A stretch of DNA of 64,000 nucleotides from RGIG3009 sp045595845 (GTDB lineage: Bacteria; Bacillota; Clostridia; Oscillospirales; Acutalibacteraceae), in assembly GCA_045595845.1 (NCBI GenBank), contig JAZOBF010000009.1, positions 1-64,000 on the forward strand. The letters are read 5' to 3'. Shown here piece by piece: positions 24,592-33,735 of the stretch. Below the pieces are notes generated by a model, which had not been told where the DNA came from, made no database searches, and saw only the letters and a list, made by a program, of their open reading frames with translations. The translations under genes and the position numbers were made by a program. Each line of letters starts with the position of its first letter. Positions within the stretch are counted from its first letter, which is position 1.

Positions 24592-26494
24592 ATGATAGCT
24601 TTTCCCATTCTTCTTGTGCGCTTTCCCAATGTGAAAATACCGTTTCCAGTTGTTTGTTTTTTTCCTCAATTTCAGCCGAAATTCGCACAACCTCTTCATA
24701 CTGTGCCGCGACCGCGGGTGCTTCCAACTGTTTTTCCAAGCTGTGAATTTCGTTTTCCAAGCGTGTGATATCTTCCTCACATCGGCGAATACGGGTTGCC
24801 AGTTTACGCTTTTGCGATTCTTGCTCTTTGCGGAGTTTGTAAGCGTTTTCTTTTATGGGCTGGTTTGTGGCAATCGGTACCGTTTCCGATGCCGCACAGC
24901 GTTCGGTAAAAGTATCATAATTGCCGTTGTAACTGTCACACCCGTTCGGCGTCATATACAAAATGCGCGTCGCCATACGGTTGATAAAATAACGGTCGTG
25001 AGACACGATGAATAAGGTACCGTCGTACCCCTCAAGGGCTTGTTCCAAGGCTTCGCGGGAGGCGATATCCAGATGATTGGTTGGCTCGTCCAACAACAGC
25101 AGATTATCGTGTGCCAGCATTAGCTGCAGCAGTAACAGACGGGCACGCTCGCCGCCGCTGAGGGCAGATACGGGCTTAAAGACCTCGTCCCCGTAAAACA
25201 AAAACGCTGCGAGCGCATTTCGGATTTCGGTTTGGGTAAGATGCGGGTAATCGTCCCATAATTGGTCGATGGCGGTTTTGTCATTTGATAGGCGGGATTG
25301 TATTTGGTCATAGTAGCCGATTGACACTTTCGCACCTAAACGAATATACCCCGATTGCGGTTGTAATTCTTGTGTAATCAGCTTTAACAGTGTTGTTTTT
25401 CCGCAACCGTTCGGTCCGAGCAGAAAAACCCGTTCACCCCGCCGCAACTGAAACGAAACATCCGAAAACAGAGGTTTTGCAAATCCAATTGATAGGTTCC
25501 CCGCCTCCAATACCTCGTTCCCGCTGACCGTGTCGGCGGTAAACCCGAAACGAATGGTATGTTCGGCCTGTTCCACTTGTACTTGTTGTTCTTTCAGTCG
25601 GTCAAGACGCTTTTCACGGCTTTCGGCGGCGCGGATGGACTTTTCCCGATTCCACCGTTTGAGCAACGCGATATTATCTTCCAGTTTCTTAATTTGCCGC
25701 TCTATCGTTTTATGATGATGCAAGGCAATTTCATTATCTCGCTCGCGTTTTTCTTTGTGAGCGGTGTAGTTGCCGTCGGTGATGTGGACAACCCCTTGTG
25801 TGATTTCCATTGTACGGGTTGTGACTTTGTCTAAAAAGTATCGGTCGTGGGAAATGATGATGGCGGCACCCGTATAGGAGCGTAAAAAGCTTTCTAACCA
25901 TTCGACAGAGGGAATGTCCAGATGGTTTGTAGGCTCGTCCAACAGCAAAATATTGGCGTCTGACAACAGCAAACACGCCATGGCAATTTTGGACCGTTGT
26001 CCGCCGCTTAAGGTGGATACCGACTGTGAAAATCGCTCTTTTTCAAAGCCGAGCCCCGTTAAAGCCGAGGTGATACGGCTTTTGTAATATAACCCGCCGC
26101 TGTTTTCAAATTCTTCTTGTAAACGATGTTGACGGTCTAACCATTCGGCGGGCGCGTCGGTGACGGCGGACAAGGCATTATTAAGTTCGGATAATTCGCG
26201 TTCGATACGGCGAACGGACTCAAAAACACGTTCCACCGCTTCCCATACCGTTATTTCCTCGTTTTGCAAGGTGTGTTGTTCCAAATAACCGATACGGGCG
26301 TTTTTTGACAGTAGAATATCGCCGCTGTCTGCCGTTTCTTCTCCAATCAGCAGACGGAACAGCGTGGTTTTTCCCGCACCGTTGGAACCGACCAATCCGA
26401 TACGGTCGTGTTCGCCGACCTCAAAGGTAAGCTTGTCAAACAGGCAACGGTCACCGAAATATTTACTCACACGATGGACTGCCAATGCGCTCAT
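24590..26494 (-). CDS. ABC-F family ATPase
   Basis: Soluble tandem-ATPase protein of the ribosome-acting ABC-F class. 634 residues. First cassette: Walker A GSNGAGKTT (36-44), signature LSGGQRSKIAMA, Walker B ILLLDEPTNHLD. A charged linker follows (~residues 235-310, EKRERDNEIALHHHK). Second cassette: GPNGCGKTT near 358, LSGGERARLL, LLLLDEPTNHLD. A coiled-coil tail spans ~550-634. ATG 26494 is 8 nt after AAAGGATC. The subclass (Uup, YdiF, or antibiotic resistance) cannot be settled here; no resistance context is seen. Confidence 0.92.
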   Translation of the reverse strand: MSALAVHRVSKYFGDRCLFDKLTFEVGEHDRIGLVGSNGAGKTTLFRLLIGEETADSGDILLSKNARIGYLEQHTLQNEEITVWEAVERVFESVRRIERELSELNNALSAVTDAPAEWLDRQHRLQEEFENSGGLYYKSRITSALTGLGFEKERFSQSVSTLSGGQRSKIAMACLLLSDANILLLDEPTNHLDIPSVEWLESFLRSYTGAAIIISHDRYFLDKVTTRTMEITQGVVHITDGNYTAHKEKRERDNEIALHHHKTIERQIKKLEDNIALLKRWNREKSIRAAESREKRLDRLKEQQVQVEQAEHTIRFGFTADTVSGNEVLEAGNLSIGFAKPLFSDVSFQLRRGERVFLLGPNGCGKTTLLKLITQELQPQSGYIRLGAKVSIGYYDQIQSRLSNDKTAIDQLWDDYPHLTQTEIRNALAAFLFYGDEVFKPVSALSGGERARLLLLQLMLAHDNLLLLDEPTNHLDIASREALEQALEGYDGTLFIVSHDRYFINRMATRILYMTPNGCDSYNGNYDTFTERCAASETVPIATNQPIKENAYKLRKEQESQKRKLATRIRRCEEDITRLENEIHSLEKQLEAPAVAAQYEEVVRISAEIEEKNKQLETVFSHWESAQEEWEKLS

Positions 26495-26525
26495 AGCCAC
26501 GATCCTTTTAACAAATTTGTTACAT

Positions 26526-26554
26526 ATTATACCAGGAATTCACTTGTGTGGCAA
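26526..26554 (-). promoter_or_regulatory. Promoter for the ABC-F gene
   Basis: Minus-strand TTGCCA (26554-26549), 17 nt, TATAAT (26531-26526). Its -35 box touches the -35 box of the udp promoter. Confidence 0.7.
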
Positions 26555-26572
26555 GCCAATTTCTGCTATACT
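26544..26572 (+). promoter_or_regulatory. Promoter for udp
   Basis: TTGTGT (26544-26549), 17 nt, TATACT (26567-26572). Confidence 0.6.
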
Positions 26573-26595
26573 GGAAAAGAAAGGGGACACGGGGT

Positions 26596-27354
26596 ATGAA
26601 CTTTAACGAGAAGCGGATGTATCATATCGGTCTTACGCCGTCCGACGGTGCGGAATATGCTATTATTACCGGCGATCCGGGGCGGGTGGAATCAATCGCC
26701 GGTTGGTTGGAAACGCCGTCATTTGTGGCAAGTAATCGGGAATATACCACATGGGCAGGCTTGCTTGACGGTAAGCGTGTATTGGTTACTTCACACGGTA
26801 TCGGCGGCCCGTCTACGGCAATTTGTGTAGAAGAGTTGGCGCGGTGCGGTGTCAAAACCTTGATCCGTGTCGGCACCTGCGGCGGCATGGCGCTGCCTGT
26901 ACGCGGGGGCGATGTGGTGGTTGCGACCGCCGCCATCCGTGCTGAGGGTACTTCCCGTGAATATCTGCCGATCGAATTTCCGGCTGTGGCCGACCTTGCG
27001 GTATCTAATGCCTTGATGGATGCTGCAAAGGAAGCAGGATATACGGCGCATGCCGGTGTGGTACATTGTAAAGATTCCTTTTACGGTCAACACTCGCCCG
27101 AAGCGTCGCCGGTGTCGTATGTGTTACAAAACAAGTGGGAATCATGGCTGCGAGGCGGATGTTTAGCATCGGAAATGGAGTCAGCAACCCTGTATACGGT
27201 TGCCGCATCATTGGGACTTCGTGCCGGATGCGTATTGCATGTGGTATGGAATCAAGAACGCGAAAAAGCAGGTCTGGATAATCCTACTTTCGAAAACACT
27301 GAAGCTGCCGCAAAAACGGCGGTAAATGCATTGAAAGCATTGATACTTTCGTAA
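26596..27354 (+). CDS. udp: Uridine phosphorylase
   Basis: Nucleoside phosphorylase of the PNP/Udp fold splitting uridine to uracil and ribose-1-phosphate. 252 residues. ITGDPGRVESIA (phosphate loop), SHGIGGPSTAICVEEL, RVGTCGGMALPVRGGDVV, and EMESATLYTVAASLGLRAG (ribose-binding Glu-Met-Glu) all match. The uracil-specific region (CKDSFYGQHSPE) supports Udp over purine enzymes. ATG 26596 with AAAGGGGA upstream. The ruvC promoter is inside its 3' end. Confidence 0.9.
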   Translation: MNFNEKRMYHIGLTPSDGAEYAIITGDPGRVESIAGWLETPSFVASNREYTTWAGLLDGKRVLVTSHGIGGPSTAICVEELARCGVKTLIRVGTCGGMALPVRGGDVVVATAAIRAEGTSREYLPIEFPAVADLAVSNALMDAAKEAGYTAHAGVVHCKDSFYGQHSPEASPVSYVLQNKWESWLRGGCLASEMESATLYTVAASLGLRAGCVLHVVWNQEREKAGLDNPTFENTEAAAKTAVNALKALILS

Positions 27355-27368
27355 AAGTATGATATACT
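27340..27368 (+). promoter_or_regulatory. Promoter for ruvCAB
   Basis: TTGATA (27340-27345, inside the end of udp), 17 nt, TATACT (27363-27368), ~33 nt before the ruvC TTG start. Confidence 0.65.
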
Positions 27369-27400
27369 GATTAGAATATCAAAAACAGGGTGGTGAGTGC

Positions 27401-27904
27401 TTGCGAATCTTAGGGATTGACCCCGGTTATGCGATTATCGGTTGGGGTGTCGTGCAATATGAGGGCGGACGGTTTCAAGCACAGGATTTCGGTGCGGTCA
27501 CCACGGTGGCGGGCACACCGTTTTTGCACCGTCTTGACATCATATATGAACAACTCACCGCCATTCTCACACAGCACAAACCGGATGCGATGGCAATTGA
27601 AAAGCTGTATTTTAAGAACAACCAAAAGACGGCGATTGAAGTGGCGGAGGCGCGCGGTGTGATTTTACTGGCGGCGCAGAAATGCGGCGTACCGGTATTT
27701 GAGTATACACCGTTGCAGGTGAAAAGTGCTGTGACCGGTTTCGGTCAAGCGCAAAAACCGCAGGTAATGGAAATGACACGGCGACTTCTCCGCTTGCAGG
27801 ATGTTCCCAAACCGGACGATACCGCCGACGCGCTGGCGATTGCTATCTGCCATGCGCAAACAGGCGGAACGGCTTTAAAACTTCGCCTTATGAAAGGATG
27901 TTAA
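27401..27904 (+). CDS. ruvC: Holliday junction endonuclease RuvC
   Basis: Resolves Holliday junctions with RuvAB. 167 residues. The acidic catalytic set is present: Asp7 in GIDPGYAIIGWG, Glu in AIEKLYFKNNQKTAIEVAEARG, and the C-terminal DDTADALAIAICH pair. It starts with TTG at 27401; GGTGGTG lies 5-6 nt before. RuvA begins 4 nt after its stop, and ruvB follows, forming a complete ruvCAB unit. Confidence 0.97.
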   Translation: MRILGIDPGYAIIGWGVVQYEGGRFQAQDFGAVTTVAGTPFLHRLDIIYEQLTAILTQHKPDAMAIEKLYFKNNQKTAIEVAEARGVILLAAQKCGVPVFEYTPLQVKSAVTGFGQAQKPQVMEMTRRLLRLQDVPKPDDTADALAIAICHAQTGGTALKLRLMKGC

Positions 27905-27908
27905 TCGA

Positions 27909-28517
27909 ATGCTTTACAGCCTGAGAGGAACGCTTATCCATCGAGAACTGAACCTTGCCGTTGTCGAGTGCGGCGGTGTTGGGTATCAGTGCTTTATTAC
28001 CATGAATACAGCGCGCAAACTTCCGCAAGTCGGTTCAGAGGTAATGCTGTACACCATGTTGAATGTTCGCGAGGATGCGGTGGAATTGTTTGGATTTGCT
28101 GACAACGGCGAACTGGGATGTTTTAAACTGTTAACCTCGGTCAACGGTGTCGGTCCGAAAGCGGGACTGGCTATCTTGTCGGAATTGTCTGCGGAACAGG
28201 TAGCGCTCGCGGTTGCAAGCGGTGACTACAAAGCGCTTACCAGAGCACAGGGTGTTGGACCGAAACTGGCACAACGCTTAGTATTGGAGTTAAAAGATAA
28301 ATTCGGATTACCGTCGGCAACAGACGGTATCGTGTTGGATACCGGCAAAGCGGTTGGTGGTATCAATGCATCCGGCAATGCCGCACAAGCGGTTGGAGCA
28401 CTGACGGTACTCGGTTTCGGTGCCGGTGAAGCGTCTGACGCCGTGGCAAAGTTGGATAGCACTCTTTCGGTGGAAGAATTGGTACGGCAAGCGTTGCGTG
28501 CGCTTGGCAGGAGGTGA
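27909..28517 (+). CDS. ruvA: Holliday junction DNA helicase subunit RuvA
   Basis: Binds the four-way junction and loads RuvB. 202 residues. N-terminal OB fold (MLYSLRGTLIHRELN, GGVGYQC), helix-hairpin-helix motifs (LTSVNGVGPKAGLAIL and LTRAQGVGPKLAQRLVLELKDK), then a flexible linker and C-terminal domain (AVGALTVLGFGAGEASDAV). GAAAGGATG precedes the ATG. Six nt to ruvB. Confidence 0.97.
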   Translation: MLYSLRGTLIHRELNLAVVECGGVGYQCFITMNTARKLPQVGSEVMLYTMLNVREDAVELFGFADNGELGCFKLLTSVNGVGPKAGLAILSELSAEQVALAVASGDYKALTRAQGVGPKLAQRLVLELKDKFGLPSATDGIVLDTGKAVGGINASGNAAQAVGALTVLGFGAGEASDAVAKLDSTLSVEELVRQALRALGRR

Positions 28518-28523
28518 TAGGCC

Positions 28524-29546
28524 ATGCAGGAAATGGATTATGAAAATCGAATGATGTCTATGGAATATCTTCCCGAAGACGAGGGGGATAACCCGCTTCG
28601 TCCGCGTACCCTTACAGAATATATCGGTCAGGAAAAAGTCAAAGACAATCTTTCCGTATTTATCAATGCGGCAAAACTGCGTGGCGATACGCTTGACCAT
28701 GTGTTGCTGTACGGCCCTCCCGGGCTTGGTAAAACCACGCTTTCCGCCATTATTGCCCATGAACTCGGCGTGAATTTTCGTATTACATCGGGACCTGCGC
28801 TGGAGCGTGCGGGGGACTTGGCCGCTTTGCTTACCAATTTAGAACAAGGCGATGTCTTGTTTATCGATGAGATCCATCGTCTTCCTCGTACGGTTGAAGA
28901 AATTTTGTACCCGGCGATGGAGGATTTCTCCATTGATATTATCAACGGCAAAGGCCAAGGTGCCTCGTCCATTCATTTGCCGTTGCCGAAATTCACGCTC
29001 ATTGGAGCTACCACGCGTGCGGGACAACTGTCCGCACCTTTGCGTGACCGTTTTGGTGTGGTATGTCGTTTAGAAATGTACACACCCGAAGAACTGGCAA
29101 AGATTGTAGAACGCAGTGCGGGAATTTTAGGTATTGCATGTGACGGTGATGGTGCACTTGAAATCGCGTCGCGTTCCCGCGGCACGCCGCGTATTGCGAA
29201 TCGTTTGCTCAAGCGCGTGCGCGATTTTGCACAGGTTATGACGGGCGGAGGCATTACGGCTGAAGTGGCGCAAACGGCGTTGGATAAGTTAGAGGTTGAC
29301 GAATTGGGCTTGGATATGGTCGATCGGCGTATGTTGATGGCAATGATTCAGCATTATAACGGCGGTCCTGTGGGACTGGATACCTTGGCGGCGGTTATCG
29401 GCGAAGAAGCCGTCACGATTGAGGATGTTTACGAGCCGTATTTGTTGCAACTCGGTTTTATCAACCGTACACCGCGCGGTCGTATTGTGTTACCGGCTGC
29501 CTACGCGCATTTGGGGATTGCCCATCAAGCGACTTTCGATGTGTAA
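28524..29546 (+). CDS. ruvB: Holliday junction DNA helicase subunit RuvB
   Basis: Hexameric AAA+ motor for branch migration. 340 residues. Walker A GPPGLGKTTLS near residue 64, Walker B LFIDEIHRL near 112, sensor 1 LIGATTRAG, and arginine-finger/sensor-2 RGTPRIANRLLKRVRDFA, then a C-terminal winged helix ending GLDTLAAVIGEEAVTIEDVYEPYLLQLG shortened here to its core IGEEAVTIEDVYEPY. AGGAGG precedes ATG 28524. Confidence 0.97.
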   Translation: MQEMDYENRMMSMEYLPEDEGDNPLRPRTLTEYIGQEKVKDNLSVFINAAKLRGDTLDHVLLYGPPGLGKTTLSAIIAHELGVNFRITSGPALERAGDLAALLTNLEQGDVLFIDEIHRLPRTVEEILYPAMEDFSIDIINGKGQGASSIHLPLPKFTLIGATTRAGQLSAPLRDRFGVVCRLEMYTPEELAKIVERSAGILGIACDGDGALEIASRSRGTPRIANRLLKRVRDFAQVMTGGGITAEVAQTALDKLEVDELGLDMVDRRMLMAMIQHYNGGPVGLDTLAAVIGEEAVTIEDVYEPYLLQLGFINRTPRGRIVLPAAYAHLGIAHQATFDV

Positions 29547-29558
29547 AGGATTTTTCCT

Positions 29559-30449
29559 ATGAGAACAGCGAAAAATTGGAAAGATTATGAATTGTTGGAT
29601 GCCACCGATGGCGAGCGTCTGGAACGGTGGGGGAAGAGCATTCTGATTCGTCCGGACCCGCAAATTTTGTGGAGTACGGGCCGTCGGCATCCCTTATGGA
29701 ACGCGGCGCAAGCGCGCTATCATCGGTCCAATACGGGGGGCGGACACTGGGAAACCTACAAGCCGCTGCCGGATATTTGGGAAATCGGCTATGATTCACC
29801 TGCTGTGAGCGGTCTTCGTTTTCGCTTGAAACCGATGGGGTTTAAGCATACCGGATTATTCCCCGAACAGGCGGTCAATTGGGACGAAATGGCAACCCTT
29901 ATTTGCTCAGCAGGACGGCCGATTCGGGTGTTAAACCTGTTTGGGTATACCGGCGGTGCAACATTGGCTTGCGTTGCCGCCGGTGCGCATGTAACCCATG
30001 TTGATGCTTCCAAGGGCATGGTCGCGTGGGGACGAGAAAATGCTGTTTCCTCTAATTTGGCAGATCGGCCGATGCGTTGGCTTGTGGATGATTGCGGAAA
30101 GTTCGTACAGCGTGAACAGCGCCGCGGTAACACATACGATGCCATTTTGATGGATCCGCCGTCTTACGGACGCGGCCCCAATGGTGAGGTGTGGAAGCTC
30201 GAAGAACAAATTTATAATTTGGTAAAAGAATGTGTATCTCTGCTTTCAGATAAACCGCTCTTTTTCCTTATCAATTCGTACACCACAGGGTTATCTCCGT
30301 CGGTGATGCAGTATATGCTCAGTTCATTGATTACACCGCGTTTTGGCGGCAACACTTCTGCTGACGAGATTGGCTTGCCGGTCACACAAAGCGGGTTGGT
30401 GTTACCTTGCGGTGCGACCGCTATGTGGAAAGCGGGTGACCGTGTATGA
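29559..30449 (+). CDS. RlmI/RlmK-like SAM-dependent methyltransferase
   Basis: A 296-residue class I methyltransferase of the COG1092 rRNA-methylase type. SAM-binding motif VLNLFGYTGGATLA is near residue 124, the acidic VDASKGMVAWGREN follows, and the base-handling MDPPSYGRGP motif is near 197. It lacks an obvious N-terminal PUA domain. RNA target unknown. It follows ruvB by 12 nt and its stop overlaps the ecfA1 start (ATGA), so it belongs to the same long transcript. Confidence 0.87.
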   Translation: MRTAKNWKDYELLDATDGERLERWGKSILIRPDPQILWSTGRRHPLWNAAQARYHRSNTGGGHWETYKPLPDIWEIGYDSPAVSGLRFRLKPMGFKHTGLFPEQAVNWDEMATLICSAGRPIRVLNLFGYTGGATLACVAAGAHVTHVDASKGMVAWGRENAVSSNLADRPMRWLVDDCGKFVQREQRRGNTYDAILMDPPSYGRGPNGEVWKLEEQIYNLVKECVSLLSDKPLFFLINSYTTGLSPSVMQYMLSSLITPRFGGNTSADEIGLPVTQSGLVLPCGATAMWKAGDRV

Positions 30450-31282
30450 TGATTGCGGTGGATAATATTCATTTTCGGTACGACGATGGCGAAGCCCCCG
30501 ATGTCGTCGCGGCTCTGAATGGTGTTGATTTGACCATACCCAAAGGACAGTTTATTGCCTTGCTCGGGCACAACGGTTGTGGCAAATCAACGCTTGCCAA
30601 GCATTTGAACGCGTTGTTACTGCCGCTTGGCGGTGCGGTGCTTATCAAAGGCATGTCGACACAAGACGAGGATAAACGGTATGATATTCGCAGTACGGTC
30701 GGTATGGTACTGCAAAATCCCGACAACCAGTTGGTGTCGACCATCGTGGAAGAAGATGTAGCGTTCGGCCCTGAGAACTTAGGGGTAGCGCCACAAGAAA
30801 TCCGTGAGCGCGTTGACGAAGCCTTGAAAGCCGTCGGTATGTATGAATACCGCGAACACGCGGCTCATCGGTTATCCGGCGGACAAAAGCAGCGGGTGGC
30901 GATTGCCGGTGTACTTGCCATGCAACCGGAATGTATTGTGTTGGATGAACCGACCGCGATGTTGGATCCGCGTGGCAGAAAAGAGGTAATCGACACCATT
31001 TGCCGTTTAAACCGTGAACAGGGCATTACCATCGTGTTGATTACGCACTATATGGAAGAAGCGGTTTTAGCGGACCGTGTCGTGGTGATGGAAAACGGAA
31101 AATCTGTGATGGACGGTACACCGCGTGAAGTGTTCTCACAGGTCGACGCCTTGAGAGAATTGGAGTTGGATGTTCCGCAACCTACCGAACTGTGTCATCT
31201 GTTGCACACAGCGGGTGTGGAGATACCGCAAGATATTTTAACGGTTGAAGAATGTGTTGACGCATTGTCGTTGTTGTTATAA
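30446..31282 (+). CDS. ecfA1: ECF transporter ATPase EcfA1
   Basis: First ATPase of the energy-coupling-factor module that powers vitamin or metal uptake with S-components encoded elsewhere. 278 residues; Walker A GHNGCGKSTLAKH, Q-loop MVLQNPDNQLVSTIVEEDVAFGPEN core, signature LSGGQKQRVAIAG, Walker B CIVLDEPTAMLD. The ATG overlaps the methyltransferase stop. Followed by ecfA2, ecfT and truA, the standard Firmicute order. Confidence 0.95.
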   Translation: MMIAVDNIHFRYDDGEAPDVVAALNGVDLTIPKGQFIALLGHNGCGKSTLAKHLNALLLPLGGAVLIKGMSTQDEDKRYDIRSTVGMVLQNPDNQLVSTIVEEDVAFGPENLGVAPQEIRERVDEALKAVGMYEYREHAAHRLSGGQKQRVAIAGVLAMQPECIVLDEPTAMLDPRGRKEVIDTICRLNREQGITIVLITHYMEEAVLADRVVVMENGKSVMDGTPREVFSQVDALRELELDVPQPTELCHLLHTAGVEIPQDILTVEECVDALSLLL

Positions 31283-31296
31283 AGGAAGAAAACTTC

Positions 31297-32166
31297 ATGG
31301 CTTTAATTGAAACACAAAATTGCACATTACGCTATTCGGACGGGACACCGTTTGAAAAGGAAGCTCTCCACGATGTATCAGTCAGCATCGAGGAGGGTGA
31401 ATTTGTTGGCGTTATCGGGCATACCGGTTCCGGCAAATCCACTTTTGTGCAACTGCTTAACGGTTTGTTAAAGCCGGATTCAGGCCGCGTTTTACTTGAC
31501 GGTCACGACATTTGGGAGCACCCGAAAGAGATTCGTAAAGTGCGGTTTGAAGTCGGCATGGTGTTCCAGTATCCCGAATACCAACTGTTTGAAGAAACAG
31601 TATATAAAGATATTGCGTTTGGACCGAAAAATATGGAGTTGTCGGATTCTGAAATCGAAGAACGAGTGCGCACTACCGCCCGTTGGGTAGGGCTTAAAGA
31701 GGAGTTACTCCAAAAATCCCCCTTTGAGTTGTCGGGCGGCGAAAAACGGCGTGCGGCGATTGCGGGAGTTATGGCAATGCGTCCGCGCGTGCTGATTTTG
31801 GATGAACCCACTGCCGGTTTGGATCCGCGCGGACGCGACCAGATTTTAAATCGTATTCGTGCATATCAACAGGAATTCCATACGACGGTTTTACTCGTTT
31901 CGCACAGTATGGAAGATGTTGCCCGTGTAACCGACCGCGTTCTGGTTCTCAATAACGGTTCCGTTGCGATGCTTGAGTCTACCGATGCCATTTTCTCTCG
32001 TGCAGATGAACTGGAACGCATCGGATTGACCGTTCCGGCTGTTACCAAGATTTTCTCCAAACTGAGAGAACGCGGTTTCGAGGTGCCGGACGGCATTTAC
32101 ACGGTTGACGCGGCAAAAACGGCTCTGCTTTCGTTGCTGAAAGGGGGTGCCGCCAATGCTCTCTGA
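31297..32166 (+). CDS. ecfA2: ECF transporter ATPase EcfA2
   Basis: Second, non-identical ATPase of the ECF module. 289 residues: GHTGSGKSTFVQLL, MVFQYPEYQLFEETVYKDIAFGP core with the typical Q-loop, LSGGEKRRAAIAG, VLILDEPTAGLD. Fourteen nt after ecfA1; AAAGGAAG upstream. Its 3' end overlaps ecfT by 11 nt, suggesting coupled translation. Confidence 0.95.
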   Translation: MALIETQNCTLRYSDGTPFEKEALHDVSVSIEEGEFVGVIGHTGSGKSTFVQLLNGLLKPDSGRVLLDGHDIWEHPKEIRKVRFEVGMVFQYPEYQLFEETVYKDIAFGPKNMELSDSEIEERVRTTARWVGLKEELLQKSPFELSGGEKRRAAIAGVMAMRPRVLILDEPTAGLDPRGRDQILNRIRAYQQEFHTTVLLVSHSMEDVARVTDRVLVLNNGSVAMLESTDAIFSRADELERIGLTVPAVTKIFSKLRERGFEVPDGIYTVDAAKTALLSLLKGGAANAL

Positions 32167-32968
32167 TATTTCCATCGGTCAATTTTTCCCCGGTAATTCG
32201 GTACTGCATCGTTTGGATCCCCGTGTAAAACTTGTGCTGACATTTGCATACATTTTGCTGGTGTTCATCCCCGATAACTGGGTGGGTTTAGCATCGGCGA
32301 TCCTTTTGCTGGCGGTTGGTGTTGCGTTGTCCGGTATCCCTGTCAAACTGATACTGAAAGGCTTAAAACCTGTCATCCCGTTGCTGATTTTCACATCCAT
32401 TATCAATATTTTCTATGTACAGGGAACCGTTTTACTGAGTTTTTGGATTTTGCGGATTACGCGTGAAGGGGTTTTCACAGCTTTATTTATTTCCGTGCGT
32501 ATTCTCTGCCTGATAGCGGCGGGTTCGTTATTGACCTATACCACCTCGCCGACAACCTTGACAGACGCGCTTGAGCGTGTATTAAGCCCGCTTAATGTTC
32601 TGCGTATCAATGTGCATGAAATTGCCATGATGATGACCATTGCCTTGCGTTTTATTCCAACATTGATTGAAGAAACGGATAAAATCATGTCGGCTCAAAA
32701 GGCGCGCGGTGCCGATATGGAAAGCGGGAATCTGTTACAGCGTGTTAAAGCGTTGATTCCCGTGTTGGTTCCGTTGTTTATTTCTTCATTTCGTCGCGCG
32801 TATGACTTGGCAACCGCAATGGAATGCCGTTGTTATCACGGCGGCGAGGGGCGCACGCGTCTGAAACAATTTAACATGGCCGGTAGCGACTATGTAGCGC
32901 TCGGGGTTATGGTGTTATTTACATCGGTTCTCGTTGTCAGTAATGTGTTGATTCCTGCTGTCATTTAA
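32156..32968 (+). CDS. ecfT: ECF transporter transmembrane subunit EcfT
   Basis: Membrane scaffold joining the EcfA ATPases to substrate-binding S-components. 270 residues, about five to six membrane segments. The cytoplasmic coupling motifs are seen as AQKARGADMESGNL (Ala-Arg-Gly motif) and ATAMECRCYHGGEGRT. ATG 32156 is 8 nt after AAGGGGG; a GTG nine bases earlier falls in that ribosome site. 18 nt before truA. Confidence 0.94.
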   Translation: MLSDISIGQFFPGNSVLHRLDPRVKLVLTFAYILLVFIPDNWVGLASAILLLAVGVALSGIPVKLILKGLKPVIPLLIFTSIINIFYVQGTVLLSFWILRITREGVFTALFISVRILCLIAAGSLLTYTTSPTTLTDALERVLSPLNVLRINVHEIAMMMTIALRFIPTLIEETDKIMSAQKARGADMESGNLLQRVKALIPVLVPLFISSFRRAYDLATAMECRCYHGGEGRTRLKQFNMAGSDYVALGVMVLFTSVLVVSNVLIPAVI

Positions 32969-32986
32969 CGAAAGGGGAGAGACTGC

Positions 32987-33721
32987 ATGGCAAATGTGCT
33001 GTTACAATTGCAATATGTCGGGACGCACTATCACGGCTGGCAGGTACAGCCAAACGGCATTACTGTGCAGGAAACCTTACAAAATGCGGTCGAACAGGTG
33101 ACAGGTATTCGCAGTGCCGTGACCGGATGCAGTCGAACGGATGCGGGCGTACATGCCCATCGTTTTTACTGTACTACCGCGAAACCTGAACGATTGTCTG
33201 ATACAAAATTCGTGCAGGCATTGAATGCTGTATTGCCGCGCGATATTGCTGTTTTGCGCTGTGGAGTGGTACCTGATGATTTTCATCCGCGGTATTCGGC
33301 GACGGCAAAGCGGTATGTATATCGCATCTGGAACGGTGCGGTACGGAATCCTTTTGAAGAAGGTAGCGCACTACATCTTCACGCTCGGTTGGATGATGTG
33401 CGCATGAACGAGATTGCACAGTTGTTTACGGGGACACATGATTTTTCGGCGTTTTGCTCGGCGGGCAGTTCTGTGCAAGATAAGGTGCGTACGGTCCGTC
33501 TTTCTCAGGTGAAGCGTGACGGGGATCTTGTGACCTATACCGTCGAAGCAGATGGCTTCTTGTACAATATGGTGCGTATTCTGGTCGGCACCATTTTAGA
33601 TGTAACGGCAGGGCGGTTGTCGGAAGAGAGTGTGCGTCGTGCGTTGGACACCGGTGATCGCAATTGCGCAGGTATTACCGCTCCCGCTTGCGGTTTGTTC
33701 TTAGATGAGGTTTGGTACTAA
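32987..33721 (+). CDS. truA: tRNA pseudouridine(38-40) synthase TruA
   Basis: Forms pseudouridine in the anticodon arm. 244 residues, family length. Catalytic Asp in GCSRTDAGVHAHRF (near residue 50), YVYRIWNG, and C-terminal GFLYNMVRILVGTILDV present. AAAGGGGAGA precedes the ATG. In many Firmicutes rplM-rpsI follow; here a DUF5711 gene does. Confidence 0.97.
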   Translation: MANVLLQLQYVGTHYHGWQVQPNGITVQETLQNAVEQVTGIRSAVTGCSRTDAGVHAHRFYCTTAKPERLSDTKFVQALNAVLPRDIAVLRCGVVPDDFHPRYSATAKRYVYRIWNGAVRNPFEEGSALHLHARLDDVRMNEIAQLFTGTHDFSAFCSAGSSVQDKVRTVRLSQVKRDGDLVTYTVEADGFLYNMVRILVGTILDVTAGRLSEESVRRALDTGDRNCAGITAPACGLFLDEVWY

Positions 33722-33735
33722 ACGGAGGTGAATTT